Assembly: GCA_016788905.1 (NCBI GenBank)
Contig: JAEURZ010000007.1
Location: 39,051 to 103,050, forward strand
DNA from: Elusimicrobiota bacterium
GTDB lineage: Bacteria > Elusimicrobiota > Elusimicrobia > FEN-1173
Length of the DNA: 64,000 bases
Reading direction: 5' to 3'
Shown in pieces: positions 37,751 to 47,743 of the stretch. The notes beneath the pieces are model-generated. The model had not been told where the DNA came from. It did no database searches and was given only the letters and a program-made list of their open reading frames with translations. Position numbers and translations under genes: made by a program. The first letter of the stretch is position 1. Each line of letters opens with the position of its first letter.

Positions 37751-40700
37751 TCAATGTCCCTCGACCGGGGGGGCCAGGGAACTTCGGATGGCCCGCTGGA
37801 ACGTGGCCAAATCAATGGGTTTATGGAGAAGATGCAACCCGCGGTTCTCAATGTCGGCCACGATCGTGCCGTTCAACACGTCCCCCGTCATAAAGAGGAA
37901 AAGGGGGCGCGGGTGATTGGACCACAAGCTCCAATTCTCGTACAAAGAGAAACCGGTTCCTTCCCCCAACCGAACATCCGTGACGATCAAATCGAAAGGT
38001 TGTTGGGCGGCGTGACCAATGGCGTCTTTTAACGATGCGGCCACTTCCATGTGGTTCCCCTCCGCCTGAATAACTTTCGACAAAAATCCCAGGACATCGG
38101 GTTCATCGTCAACCAGAAGGATCGACTTCCCGCGCACGACCGGCAAGGGCGCCGATGGGGCGGAGGACGGCACGGCGGCGTCCGGAGACGCGGGGAGATC
38201 AAAGAGGAACGTTGTCCCCTGACCGATCTCCGTAATAAAACCTATTTTCCCTCCATGTTCCTCAACGATCTGTTTGCACACGGGAAGACCCAACCCCGTT
38301 CCGCGTCCTTCCGGTTTCGTCGTAAAAAAGGGTTCGAACAACCGCTCCCGGGCCGACTCGGGGACCCCGGGACCATTGTCGGTCACTTCCACATGGATCA
38401 TTCCCGGTGGTTCTTCCCGGGCGGACACGTGGATGGTCTTCTTCCCCGTGTTGGTCCCCATGGCATCGCAGGCGTTGTTGATGAGATTAACGAACACCTG
38501 CTGAACCTGTTGAAGATTTCCCTTCGCGAAAGGAACGCTCTTGGGGATGTCCACTGTCACTTCGATGTGGGCCGCTTTTTTCAATTTGTATTGCAACAAT
38601 TCCCGGGAAGATTCCACGACGTGGGCCAGGTCTACAGGCCGTTTTTCGATGTCCCCCTGCCGAACAAAAAGCAGTAGGTTTTCGATAATTTTTTGGCACC
38701 GCATGGCGTTCTCTGTGATGATGCGCAGATCATTCAAGATGGCCTTGGGGTCTAAGCGCTGCCCCTTATCGGGAGAGGCCAACCGATCCTTCATATCGTC
38801 ACCTAAAATATCGGAATACCCCACCACCGCCTGCAACGGATTGTTGAGCTCATGAGCGATACCCGAAATGAGTTGTCCTACAGCGGAAAGTTTTTCCGAC
38901 CGGATGAGTTGCTGTTGCAGCCGACGGGATTCTGTGATGTCGCGGATCACGAGGGTCCATTCCTTGTTCATCCAAAAATCCTGGTGCTGGCCCCCCCAAG
39001 AAACCGAAAGCTCCAAAGGTCGACCGTCTTTGGCTTGCCCCGGCAACATAAAATCGCGCACCGATCCTTTTTCCATGACGAGATTGAGCAATTTTTTAAA
39101 ATCGGCCCCCGCGTTTTTTGGGAAAAGGATGGTCAACGGTTTGCCCAACGCCTCGGGGACCAGGTAACCAAATATTTTTTCCGCGCCACGGTTCCAGGTA
39201 CTGATCCAATGCTCCCGCGACATACCGATAATGGCTTCGGGCGAATTTTCCAACACCGTGCGTAATTTGGATTCGCTTTCCGCCAGATTCTGGAAAAGGA
39301 TCGCGTTTTCTAAAGCCAGCCCCACGGCGTTCGCGTACAACATCAGCCCTTCTCGATCGGTTTCCGTAAAGGGGCGTTGGCTATCGAAATTGTCCGCCGT
39401 GATGATGCCGAGAACCCGGTCCTTTCCGCAGATAGGGGCCATGCAAAACTCTTGGGTTCTGGCTTCCGAAACAAACGCGGGATTCACCCGATAATCGCCC
39501 GAAGGTTCCCGGACGATCACGGCCTGACGGTTCCGGACCACTTCGTTTAAGATGTCGTCCCCTCCAAGAGGCACCCGACGTTTTTTGAAAGCGATTTCCG
39601 TAAAACCCGCCGCGTCCGAACCAAAAAGGTATCGTCCCACAATTTCTTTGTGAATGGGATCCACCCAATACATGCCGGTGCGATCGAACGCAAACCCTCG
39701 AGCGACCGCCTCCAAGCATGTGCGAAGAACCGTTTCCTCCTCCTGGCGTTGGATGACCGCTTCCTCCATATCGCGCAACGCCGTGACCTGGCGGAGACGC
39801 TGTTCCAGCTCTCGGTTGCGGGCCTCCAACGTTCCCGCCATGCGGTTAAATGAAGCCGCCAGAACATCCAACTCGCGACTTTTCAATCCCGGAAATCGAA
39901 AGGTTAAATCACCGGAAGCAAATCGTTTGGTTCCCTCCACCATGCTGTGAATCGGGCCCATGAGATCCGACACGCGGGAAACGATGAGCCCCATGAGAAA
40001 CACCGTCCCCAAGACGGCAAACAGAGCGGTGGCCAAGAAAATATTTCGGAGAGGCCGCGCTAAAAATTCACGGGCCGGCGCGGTGACCACCACCCGCCAA
40101 CGCCACCCGGTTTCCCCTTCCCGAATGGGCATTTCTCCACGAAAAACCGATTTCGTTCGGGTCCGTTCCAACCCCAACAGTCGGTTTCCGTCAAAATCTT
40201 CAATGAAGGCGCCCCCTCCCATGCCGACCTGCACCCCACGTAAAATATCCTCCACGGCGGACATGTCGCAATCGGTCACGATCGCCCCTAAAAACACCCC
40301 CGCCTCATCAAAAATAGCTTTCCCGTAGCGCTTGACCAACGGACCGCCCTCCACCGCTTTCTGCAAGGGAGGATCGAACCGTTTCCCCCGACGAATATGG
40401 TCCAGGAATTCCAACGGAAAAGACGCTTTATAGCGGTCGGGGTCGATATTGGGGCGGAGAGAACAAACGCGTTTGCCATCGGGAGACACGTAGGCAATGT
40501 CGTAATAGACTTTGGCCCGTTGGGCAAAACTTTGGAAATATTTTTCCAGTTCTTTTCGGTAAATGGCCGCTTCTTGCCCTAAACCATAATCTCGATTCTT
40601 ATTGTAGTCCGCGATCAGCGGGGTTTCCGAAACAGATTCGAGATCGTTGAGTCGTTGGTGAAAAAAATCCTGGAGGGCACGAGCGGTGTTTTGGGCTTCG

Positions 40701-40933
40701 GCGTTCACCACCTGGTGAACGTTTTCAACAATTTGATGACGGACCAATAAATAACTAAAACCGCCAAACAACACGGTCACAACGATAACGGCCGGGAGAA
40801 CAGGAGCCAACAAACGCCGGCTCAGGGTCCGACCGCGAAAGAGATGGGCCCATCGACCCAACGTGAGCGCTGGGACCCACCGCATCAGCTTCCACCACAA
40901 CGCCTTCACTCCGAGAAGCCCTCCTCCCATCAC
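37751..40933 (-). CDS. Hybrid sensor histidine kinase (Cache-HAMP-GAF-PAS-HisKA-HATPase-REC)
   Basis: This 1060-residue membrane sensor has helices at about 45-65 and 310-330 that bracket a periplasmic dCache-like domain. HAMP follows (about 333-385, GPIHSMVEGTKRFASGDLTFRF), then GAF (about 405-560) and PAS (about 565-690, LENSPEAIIGMSREH). In HisKA the phospho-acceptor is His in SGIAHELNNPLQAVV (about 730). HATPase carries NNACDA, DNGPGVP and GRGTGLGL. A C-terminal receiver shows VDDEP, acceptor Asp in IVTDVRLGEG, and KPID. No response regulator is adjacent; the fused receiver would pass phosphate to a separate Hpt or act back on the kinase. It is divergent from a secreted glucan-type enzyme. 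Confidence 0.93.
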   Translation of the reverse strand: MMGGGLLGVKALWWKLMRWVPALTLGRWAHLFRGRTLSRRLLAPVLPAVIVVTVLFGGFSYLLVRHQIVENVHQVVNAEAQNTARALQDFFHQRLNDLESVSETPLIADYNKNRDYGLGQEAAIYRKELEKYFQSFAQRAKVYYDIAYVSPDGKRVCSLRPNIDPDRYKASFPLEFLDHIRRGKRFDPPLQKAVEGGPLVKRYGKAIFDEAGVFLGAIVTDCDMSAVEDILRGVQVGMGGGAFIEDFDGNRLLGLERTRTKSVFRGEMPIREGETGWRWRVVVTAPAREFLARPLRNIFLATALFAVLGTVFLMGLIVSRVSDLMGPIHSMVEGTKRFASGDLTFRFPGLKSRELDVLAASFNRMAGTLEARNRELEQRLRQVTALRDMEEAVIQRQEEETVLRTCLEAVARGFAFDRTGMYWVDPIHKEIVGRYLFGSDAAGFTEIAFKKRRVPLGGDDILNEVVRNRQAVIVREPSGDYRVNPAFVSEARTQEFCMAPICGKDRVLGIITADNFDSQRPFTETDREGLMLYANAVGLALENAILFQNLAESESKLRTVLENSPEAIIGMSREHWISTWNRGAEKIFGYLVPEALGKPLTILFPKNAGADFKKLLNLVMEKGSVRDFMLPGQAKDGRPLELSVSWGGQHQDFWMNKEWTLVIRDITESRRLQQQLIRSEKLSAVGQLISGIAHELNNPLQAVVGYSDILGDDMKDRLASPDKGQRLDPKAILNDLRIITENAMRCQKIIENLLLFVRQGDIEKRPVDLAHVVESSRELLQYKLKKAAHIEVTVDIPKSVPFAKGNLQQVQQVFVNLINNACDAMGTNTGKKTIHVSAREEPPGMIHVEVTDNGPGVPESARERLFEPFFTTKPEGRGTGLGLPVCKQIVEEHGGKIGFITEIGQGTTFLFDLPASPDAAVPSSAPSAPLPVVRGKSILLVDDEPDVLGFLSKVIQAEGNHMEVAASLKDAIGHAAQQPFDLIVTDVRLGEGTGFSLYENWSLWSNHPRPLFLFMTGDVLNGTIVADIENRGLHLLHKPIDLATFQRAIRSSLAPPVEGH

Positions 40934-41043
40934 CAGAAAAAAGGCTCTCTGGTGACGCGAACCTCCACCCCCACACTAAGGGATCCGGTCGCCTGGATTC
41001 CGCTCCTGATCGTCACAATCTCCTTTTCAAGGGCACAACGTTA

Positions 41044-41072
41044 ACTATAGTTGCTGTTGTACAATAATTCAA
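41044..41072 (-). promoter_or_regulatory. Sigma70-type promoter for the histidine kinase
   Basis: Minus-strand TTGAAT (41072-41067), a 17-base spacer and TATAGT (41049-41044). This leaves a leader of about 100 bases before the kinase start at 40933. It shares the divergent intergenic region (40934-41183) with the promoter below. Confidence 0.55.
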
Positions 41073-41134
41073 TGGGTTTGTTTTGGGACATCCCGATAGG
41101 GAGATCTTCCTCCTCACTGGGTTTGGATAAACCC

Positions 41135-41143
41135 TGCTATAAT
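41135..41143 (+). promoter_or_regulatory. Extended -10 promoter for the malectin-glucoamylase gene
   Basis: TGC followed directly by TATAAT (41138-41143) is an extended -10 element; no good -35 lies at the right distance. The ATG at 41184 follows with a GAGGGAG ribosome site. Confidence 0.5.
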
Positions 41144-41183
41144 CGCCTTGGCAGGAAACAACCATGACGCGAGGGAGAATTTC

Positions 41184-43469
41184 ATGAATCGTTCGAATTC
41201 CGCGAAACAATTCGTGGTGGGCATCGTCGCCTCCGTGATGGCCTGGCCCAGCCAAGCGTTGCCCTTATCCAAGGCTTCCGCTTCAGGGAAGGAGGTTTGG
41301 CACCTCAATTGCGGGGCGGAATTCGACTACACCGACCCCCGCCAGAATTGGTGGACCCACGATGAATTCTATAACGACTTGAATCGGTGGGGGTTTGTGA
41401 ACGGCCAAACCGCCGTTCCCATTTCCCGCCCCATCGCCGGGACCGATCTCGACCCCCTTTACCAAACCCATCGCTTCGGGGGAACCACAATGGAGTATCA
41501 GGTCGCGGTGCCCCGGGGCCGATACCGCATCACCCTTCACTTCGCGGAAACGTTCTGGACAGCCCCGAATCGTCGGGTTTTTGATGTGGCCATTGAAGGT
41601 GAAACCGTGCTTACAAACCACGACATCTTCGCTGAAAAGGGGTTCGACCGAGCGGACACCCATACCTTTACGCGAAACGTGACCGATGGGGTGTTGACCC
41701 TTTCGTTTCCTCAGGTCACAGCCGACAACGCCTTGCTCTGCGGACTTGATGTCGAGGTGGTCTCCCTCTCCGATGATGATTTCCTCGATTTCGTTCAACG
41801 AACCCTGTTTCGCTATTTCGAGACCGAGGCGCATCCCGTCACGGGGATCGTGAAAGAAAATGAAAACAGTTTCGCGGGACGATATTCCTCCCTGGGAAAC
41901 ATCGCCGCCACGGGGTTTGGGTTCAGCGTTCTGACCGTGGCGGTAAGCCGAGGGTGGATAACCGCCCAAGCCGCCCGGGATCGCATCATGGCGACGCTGA
42001 CGCTCTTTGATTCTCTCCAACAGGCCAACAATGATCCCAACAAAAGTTTCCACGGCTTCTGGAACCATTTTGTCCATATGGACACTGGAATGCGTTCCGG
42101 GACGTCCGAAATATCAAACATCGATTCGGCGATTTTCATGGCGGGAGCCCTGCAAGCCGGAGAGTATTTCCGAAACACGTATCCCGAAATTAAGACCTTG
42201 GCGGAAACCCTCCACGCTCGCATGGAATGGACCATTTGGCTGAACCGCCATCCGGCCGACAATCACCCGGACGACCTCTTCATGTGCCAAGGATGGAACC
42301 AGGAGGGGGGAGCCTATCCCAACCCGGGGGAGGGAGGCTACTTCGCCCACGACTATTGGAACCGCTATTCGGAAACAGTAATCATCGACCTCCTGGCCCT
42401 AGGGTCCAATTCCTTTCCCCTTCCCGTCTCCGCCTGGACCCAAATGCGGCGGACCTGGGTGAACGATCACGGATACAATTTCATTCACGAACCGCCCCTG
42501 TTCACACACCAATTCCAAAACCTCTACTTTGATCTGGGGCCACGCCATGACGGTTGGGCCAATTACGAACTCACCGCCCGAGACGCGACTCTGTACAACC
42601 GGGATCTGTGTGAAGAGGACAGCTTTCTGTATGAAAAGAACCGCTGGGGCGTCACCGCCTCTTATGGGCCACCCGGATATTGCGCCCCCGCCAACACTCA
42701 CTATTGGGCCTACGGAGTCCCCCCCTTCGGGTGCAACGATGGGACAGTAGCCCCGACGGCGGCCTTAACCTCCATGGAGTTTACCCCCGCACCGTCCCTT
42801 GCCGCGGCCCGGTTCATGTATTTTCAATACAAACATCACATTTGGGGCCGATTTGGTTTCACGGATTCCTTCAACGTGACCCGCCCCCCCGACAACCCTT
42901 ACATTTCGCCCATCACATTGGGGTTGGACACGGGGCCCATCATCCTGGGCATCGAAAACCATCGAACGGGAATGATCAAGGAAACATTTATGAAATCCCC
43001 CATCGCGATCCGAGGGCTGGCGGCCGCCGGGTTCACCCCGTATGACACGCCCCTCGCGGTGGCCTCCTCTCGCCAGGACCTAGCCCCTCTGGCGGTGGAC
43101 GGAGATTCGGCAACCCGATGGGCGGCCGCGGAGCTCCCTGATCCCCAATTTATTGGCATCGATTTTGGGCAGCCGCGCTCCATCAATCGAGTGATCATGA
43201 AGTGGGAAGCCGCCTACGCCAAAGCCTATACCGTTCAGATCTCCAACGATCGACTTCAGTGGGCGGATATCGCTTCGGTTGAAAATGGGAACGGCGGCCA
43301 AGATGTGGTGGCGATTCCGACCTCCCACACACGTTTCGTCAGAATCCTTTGCCGCCAGCGCGGATCGCCCTATCCCTACTCCCTCTGGGAATTATCGGCT
43401 TTTTATGATCCCGGAGCCCCTCCGGAGGGAAAGGCCGGGGTGACGGCCACCGCCACGGTGACCGATTAA
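41184..43469 (+). CDS. Secreted malectin / glucoamylase-like (GH144-type) / CBM32-like protein
   Basis: The protein is about 761 residues from the ATG at 41184, preferred over an upstream TTG because of its GAGGGAG ribosome site and clean signal peptide (about 5-30). A malectin-like carbohydrate domain follows (LNCGAEFDYTDPRQNWWTHDEF; GRYRITLHFAETFW, about 35-195). The catalytic-type domain is alpha-helical (FRYFETEAHPVTGIVKEN; NIAATGFGF; SFHGFWNHFVHMDTG; SEISNIDSAIFMAGAL, about 210-640), the pattern of the PF10091 glucoamylase-like/GH144 family that includes beta-1,2-glucan hydrolases. A discoidin/CBM32-like domain (LAVDGDSATRWAA; RFVRILCRQRG) ends the protein. It is the only plus-strand gene in the window. 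Confidence 0.8.
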   Translation: MNRSNSAKQFVVGIVASVMAWPSQALPLSKASASGKEVWHLNCGAEFDYTDPRQNWWTHDEFYNDLNRWGFVNGQTAVPISRPIAGTDLDPLYQTHRFGGTTMEYQVAVPRGRYRITLHFAETFWTAPNRRVFDVAIEGETVLTNHDIFAEKGFDRADTHTFTRNVTDGVLTLSFPQVTADNALLCGLDVEVVSLSDDDFLDFVQRTLFRYFETEAHPVTGIVKENENSFAGRYSSLGNIAATGFGFSVLTVAVSRGWITAQAARDRIMATLTLFDSLQQANNDPNKSFHGFWNHFVHMDTGMRSGTSEISNIDSAIFMAGALQAGEYFRNTYPEIKTLAETLHARMEWTIWLNRHPADNHPDDLFMCQGWNQEGGAYPNPGEGGYFAHDYWNRYSETVIIDLLALGSNSFPLPVSAWTQMRRTWVNDHGYNFIHEPPLFTHQFQNLYFDLGPRHDGWANYELTARDATLYNRDLCEEDSFLYEKNRWGVTASYGPPGYCAPANTHYWAYGVPPFGCNDGTVAPTAALTSMEFTPAPSLAAARFMYFQYKHHIWGRFGFTDSFNVTRPPDNPYISPITLGLDTGPIILGIENHRTGMIKETFMKSPIAIRGLAAAGFTPYDTPLAVASSRQDLAPLAVDGDSATRWAAAELPDPQFIGIDFGQPRSINRVIMKWEAAYAKAYTVQISNDRLQWADIASVENGNGGQDVVAIPTSHTRFVRILCRQRGSPYPYSLWELSAFYDPGAPPEGKAGVTATATVTD

Positions 43470-43483
43470 CCTCCGCCCATCCG

Positions 43484-45379
43484 TCAGGGGGAGGTGTCCC
43501 TTTCGCGAACGTCACGGACAAAACGCTTTAGACCCAGGATCATGGCCTCGGCGCAATCGCATTGGAATTTTTCGGTTTTCAGTAACGCCTCTTCGTTGGG
43601 AAGAATCATGTAAGCGGATTCTGTTAAAACCGCGGGCATCTGGGTCGTTCGGGCCAAGGCCAGGTTCCCATAGTGCAAGCCGTCATCCCGAAGCTTTGCC
43701 CGCGATCGCCCCTGATGTTTCCCTCTCCCCCCAAAGAGATCCCCGTAGGCCTCGTGAATCTGATTCGCCAGACCAAAGCTGTGCGGTTGAAAATAATACA
43801 CCCCGTATCCATTCCGATCAAAAGGATTGGCCCCTTCCGGGAGGGCGTTGTTGTGAACACTGATTAGGAGATCAGCCTTTGCCTTCCAGGCGCGTTGGGG
43901 TCGTTCGTAGAGGCCCACAGGCTCATTTCCCTTTCTCACCATAAAAACCTCAGCCCCCGCTCGTTTCAGTTTTTTCTCTAGACACAACGCAATGGCCCAG
44001 TTGGCGTCTTTTTCCAAAAACTCCGTTGGGCCAATGGAACCACGATCGGAGGAATGCCCCGCGTCGACCGCCACCATTAACCCCGCAAGCGACGATGGGT
44101 TTCGGGTGTTCGAAAGGGGGCGCCGGAGTTCTAAGACAAACCATCCGTTTTCATAACGAGCGTCGTACCCCCACCAACGGCCCGGGTGAAGATGAACCCG
44201 AAGACGATAGATATCGTTCTCCTCTTGAAACCACTCCACGCGTCGAACCGCCCCCCCCGCTCCGCCGTAATGAATCCAATCCGTATCGGACACCGCTCCG
44301 TAAAACAACACATCCAGAGCGGATAGGTCATCGCAGGCGCGAACTTCAAAGGGAACTTTCGTTCCGACAGCGGCGCGCACCAGGGTGTGACGACCACTCC
44401 GTTCCACAGACACCGACGAAACGACGGCCCGCGGAGCCCGTGCGCCGGGAGAAAGGTCGACAACGTCTTTTACCCCAATCCACGCCTCTCGCGTGGAAGT
44501 GAGCGCCACACGAAACTCTTCCCCCCGTCGGCCCGTGACCAAGAGGCGAGTCCCCATGGGAGGATAAAGGATATAACCGCTTTTTTCCCCTTTCACCACA
44601 CCCGGCCCCGCACGAAGGACAGCGGGGTCCACAGAAACCTCCACCACCCATGGTGCCGGTCGATCGAAACGGGAAATCCGACCCGGCGCCAAGACCTTCC
44701 GCTTGTTCCTACCCTTTTTATCCACCATCGTGATTTTAATGGCATCGTTTTCGATCTTCCTCTCGTATTCTTCTCGCGAAGGAACAATAAAAAAACCGCG
44801 ATAAATCCCTTTGCCATTGGAATAAATTTCTTCCATGGGAACCTTTCTTCGGGAACCCGCCCATTGAAAATACGCCCTTTCCCCCGGCGGGCCGAGAGCC
44901 TCCACAACCACAGTTTCCCCGGCCTGAAGAAGAAGATTTTCATCAGGCTGGAGGGCTCGAGAAGAAGGAACGGGAAATGAGGATTCTTCCCCCGCCACAA
45001 CGACGCGGCGCAACGTGACATAGGTGGTGGTGGGAAGTTTCAGTTCCGCCTGGATCGTAAAGGCCCCGGGTGTGTAGGGGATCACCGTAAGCCAGCCTCC
45101 CCCCGCGTGTGTTGTCACCGGGAAACCGTTGACGGTCAATTTCCCTAGGGGATCGGCCCAGCCGTAGACGAAAGACGATTTGACAGCGGGAAGAGTCCTT
45201 CCTTCGGGAGGATGCACAATTTTCAAGGGGAGGATACCTTTTTCAGGTTCTGTTGAGACGGAAAGGGATTCCCGTTCATCGCCTTCTTCCACCCACCCAT
45301 CTTCACCACGGACCGACATCAGTCCGGCTCCGCACCCAAAAAACACAATCAAGAGCAATCGTCTTTTCATTCGTGCCAT
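43484..45379 (-). CDS. N-acetylmuramoyl-L-alanine amidase (Amidase_3) with SH3-like front
   Basis: This 631-residue secreted protein has an N-terminal signal (about 5-25) and about 400 residues of beta domains, including a repeated SH3/AMIN-like region. The zinc amidase domain (about 425-625) shows VAVDAGHSSDRGSIGP (His), FLEKDANW (Glu), LISVHNNALPEG (His) and VLTESAYMI (catalytic Glu). It cuts the bond between MurNAc and L-Ala in peptidoglycan. A GGGGAGG ribosome site precedes the ATG. It closes the operon that contains NlpC/P60, epimerase and DUF819 genes. Confidence 0.9.
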   Translation of the reverse strand: MARMKRRLLLIVFFGCGAGLMSVRGEDGWVEEGDERESLSVSTEPEKGILPLKIVHPPEGRTLPAVKSSFVYGWADPLGKLTVNGFPVTTHAGGGWLTVIPYTPGAFTIQAELKLPTTTYVTLRRVVVAGEESSFPVPSSRALQPDENLLLQAGETVVVEALGPPGERAYFQWAGSRRKVPMEEIYSNGKGIYRGFFIVPSREEYERKIENDAIKITMVDKKGRNKRKVLAPGRISRFDRPAPWVVEVSVDPAVLRAGPGVVKGEKSGYILYPPMGTRLLVTGRRGEEFRVALTSTREAWIGVKDVVDLSPGARAPRAVVSSVSVERSGRHTLVRAAVGTKVPFEVRACDDLSALDVLFYGAVSDTDWIHYGGAGGAVRRVEWFQEENDIYRLRVHLHPGRWWGYDARYENGWFVLELRRPLSNTRNPSSLAGLMVAVDAGHSSDRGSIGPTEFLEKDANWAIALCLEKKLKRAGAEVFMVRKGNEPVGLYERPQRAWKAKADLLISVHNNALPEGANPFDRNGYGVYYFQPHSFGLANQIHEAYGDLFGGRGKHQGRSRAKLRDDGLHYGNLALARTTQMPAVLTESAYMILPNEEALLKTEKFQCDCAEAMILGLKRFVRDVRERDTSP

Positions 45380-45468
45380 TGTCCTCCCCGTTTTATTGAC
45401 ACCCCACTTCTTTAATCGGAATTTTCATTCCCTCTTGTTGACAACCAGAATTTCACGGAAAATCTTTG

Positions 45469-46653
45469 TTAGTTTCCAATCCAAGAACACAAATGGGCGG
45501 TCAGAAGACCCACATAGGTGCCTCCCACGTTTCCCAACACCGCTAACAGCAATCCCACCGCGGCCAGGGAGGACCGGTAAACAGCCCCAACCAGAGGGGC
45601 GGACACGACTCCCCCCACGCACGCCTGGCTGGCCGTTGCCAAAAGGGCCAAAGGCAAACGGGACAATCGCGCCCCCACCACCAGTGTGGCCCCGTGAATC
45701 ATCAACCCCACCGCGCCGACCGCCAAAAAGAGTGGGGCTTCTTTCAACGAACGGAAAGAAGCTTGAGCGCCCAAGGTTGTTAACAAGAAGAAAAGGAAAA
45801 AGGTTCCGACCCCTTCGGTTCGTTCCGGAAGGGCCCGGAACCGCCCCGACAGGGAGGCCACCAGACTTCCGGTCGTAACAGCGATCACTGTCCAAGTGGC
45901 CGGCTTCAGACTGTTCCCCAGGTCCGGTAAAATTTCGGCTACAGCTCTGCTCCAAGTGGGCCCTAACGTTGTCCCTAAAAAAAGCGATCCACCCGCCAAG
46001 ACAAGGGCCGCCATGGGAACCGTCGGCCAGGGCCAGGAAGGCGTCTTTGTCTTTAGAAGCGGCGGGACGGGAAGGACGTCCCTCTCCCATGCCTTGGACC
46101 AACGATCAACGGCTCCCTGGCGGCCGGCCATCCAAACCAAGAACGCCATCCAACTGTAGGCGAAGAGTGTGTCAACAACAAGGATAGGGGCAAACACCTG
46201 CTCGGAGGCCCCCAGAGCCTCTTTAACCGCCAACAAATTGGCGCTCCCTCCTGTCCAACTGCCCGCCAAGGCCCCAACGGATTTCCACGCTTCAGGGGGA
46301 AGAAACGAATGAAAAAAACCGAAGGAGACCACGAGCCCGGCCACCATCCCCCCCACACCCCAGGCCATGGCGAGAAGAGCCGATCGCCCCACCCCACGCA
46401 GGGCGGCGAAATTAACATTAAGGAGTAGCAAAGCTAAACACACCGGAAGGAGGAATCGTGCGACCCCATCGTAAAGGGGGCTCACAGAAGGGAGCAAACC
46501 AATCGACGTCAAACAGAGGGGAAAAAAATAACAGAAGAAAGGGGCCGGGACCCAGCGAAACAGAGCCGAGGATTTATATTTCTCTCGAACCCAGAGGATG
46601 CCTCCGGTTAAAGAGGCCAACAGGATCCCCAGAAAAAGTGGCGGGATTTCCAT
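45469..46653 (-). CDS. DUF819 family membrane protein
   Basis: A 394-residue protein of about ten to eleven helices spread over the whole length. Family features are PLCLTSIGLLPSVSPLY, FLLPVCLALLLLNVN, LAGSWTGGSANLLAVKEALG (about 135-155) and the later ATASQACVGGVVSAPLVGAVY. DUF819 proteins (B. subtilis YjcL-type) are predicted transporters with no established substrate. Its ATG overlaps the epimerase stop as TAATG, and an amidase gene follows. The context suggests a cell-wall peptide or amino-acid transport role (inference). Confidence 0.85.
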   Translation of the reverse strand: MEIPPLFLGILLASLTGGILWVREKYKSSALFRWVPAPFFCYFFPLCLTSIGLLPSVSPLYDGVARFLLPVCLALLLLNVNFAALRGVGRSALLAMAWGVGGMVAGLVVSFGFFHSFLPPEAWKSVGALAGSWTGGSANLLAVKEALGASEQVFAPILVVDTLFAYSWMAFLVWMAGRQGAVDRWSKAWERDVLPVPPLLKTKTPSWPWPTVPMAALVLAGGSLFLGTTLGPTWSRAVAEILPDLGNSLKPATWTVIAVTTGSLVASLSGRFRALPERTEGVGTFFLFFLLTTLGAQASFRSLKEAPLFLAVGAVGLMIHGATLVVGARLSRLPLALLATASQACVGGVVSAPLVGAVYRSSLAAVGLLLAVLGNVGGTYVGLLTAHLCSWIGN

Positions 46654-47741
46654 TAGAAACAGATCCCCAATCCCGGAACAGTTTTTTTAGGTAGCCGGAG
46701 CCAGGGCCCCTGGCGGACATATCCCCCCCGGACTCCGGTCGGAGACAGAATCAAATCCGAATCCAAATCCGCGTAATGAAAAACGCCGAGACCCAGGGCA
46801 AAATGCACGGCGGCGGTCAGCCCCAGAGACGACTCGGCCATGCACCCGATCATAAAAAGGGCACGCCCTTTTAACGTCCGATCAAACACGTCCAAAATGG
46901 CCCGGCTTCGGGACAATCCACTCTTGGCTATTTTGATGTTCGGCCCGCAAACAAGTCCACCGTTAGAGAATCGTCGAGCGTCCGAAATGTTTTGGATGGT
47001 TTCGTCCCCCAGGAGAGGGCCTAATCTTCGTTCCTTGGCTTCGTGATAGGCCGCCGCTTTTCCCTTAGGAAAAGGTTCTTCGATCAATTCAATTTCGATG
47101 CCGTCCGATTTGGCCGCCAACAAAAGTTCTTCCAAACCGTCCGGACCATAACTTTGGTTTGGGTCCAGAAGAACACGCGCCCGAGGAGCGGCTCGCCGCA
47201 CCGCGCGAAGGCGATCCCGGTTCACGGCAAAGGGTTCCTGTCCGTTCAATTTCAATTTCAGGAAACGCCACCCAGACCGAGCGGCTAGACGGGCCCGTTG
47301 TCCCACCTCAGCCGGAGACACGGCAGAAAGGGAAAGGACCGTCTCCATCTCCTGACACACACCGCCCCAGAGTTCAGAGAAAGGGATGGTTTCCGCTTGA
47401 GCGTAGGCATCCCACAACGCCACTTCGAAAGCGGACACGGCCGTTGGCCAATCCCCTTCCGTGGCCCAAGCCTCCTCCACGAGGCGCTGCAGATCCCGAA
47501 CATCCCGACCCCGAAAACGCCGCCCCAGGCGTCGTAACGCGGAAGCCATGCGCGACCCCGTTTGTTCGGGCATCGCCAAAGAGGACGAAGCCTCCCCCAT
47601 CCCCGATCCCCCCCCTGAAAGAGGAAGGCGAATGAGGACGTTGTCTGTAGACGTTTTACGACCGAGAGCGGTGACGAAAGGACGGCGGAGGGACCAGCGA
47701 ACGGGAATGACGGTGGGGAGACCGAGACGATGACGATTCAC
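46653..47741 (-). CDS. Enolase-superfamily dipeptide epimerase (L-Ala-D/L-Glu epimerase-like)
   Basis: This 362-residue enzyme has the muconate-lactonizing subgroup layout: a cap domain at about 1-125 and a barrel afterwards. Catalytic and metal residues are visible: LKLKLNG (Lys acid/base, about 160), LLDPNQSY (Asp), LIEEPF (Glu), LLGDETIQ (Asp) and NIKIAKSG (second Lys). Dipeptide epimerases convert L-Ala-D-Glu released from murein to L-Ala-L-Glu for catabolism. Specificity is inferred from the NlpC/P60 and amidase neighbours. Confidence 0.85.
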   Translation of the reverse strand: MNRHRLGLPTVIPVRWSLRRPFVTALGRKTSTDNVLIRLPLSGGGSGMGEASSSLAMPEQTGSRMASALRRLGRRFRGRDVRDLQRLVEEAWATEGDWPTAVSAFEVALWDAYAQAETIPFSELWGGVCQEMETVLSLSAVSPAEVGQRARLAARSGWRFLKLKLNGQEPFAVNRDRLRAVRRAAPRARVLLDPNQSYGPDGLEELLLAAKSDGIEIELIEEPFPKGKAAAYHEAKERRLGPLLGDETIQNISDARRFSNGGLVCGPNIKIAKSGLSRSRAILDVFDRTLKGRALFMIGCMAESSLGLTAAVHFALGLGVFHYADLDSDLILSPTGVRGGYVRQGPWLRLPKKTVPGLGICF

Positions 47742-47743
47742 TC

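Noticed and set aside
41148..41183. Earlier TTG start for the malectin-glucoamylase protein
   Set aside because: It falls next to the -10 box and places a polar stretch before the signal peptide; the ATG at 41184 has a good ribosome site.
43470..43483. Bidirectional terminator between the convergent glucoamylase and amidase genes
   Set aside because: Only a short CCTCC/GGAGG pairing without T runs is visible in and next to the 14-base gap.
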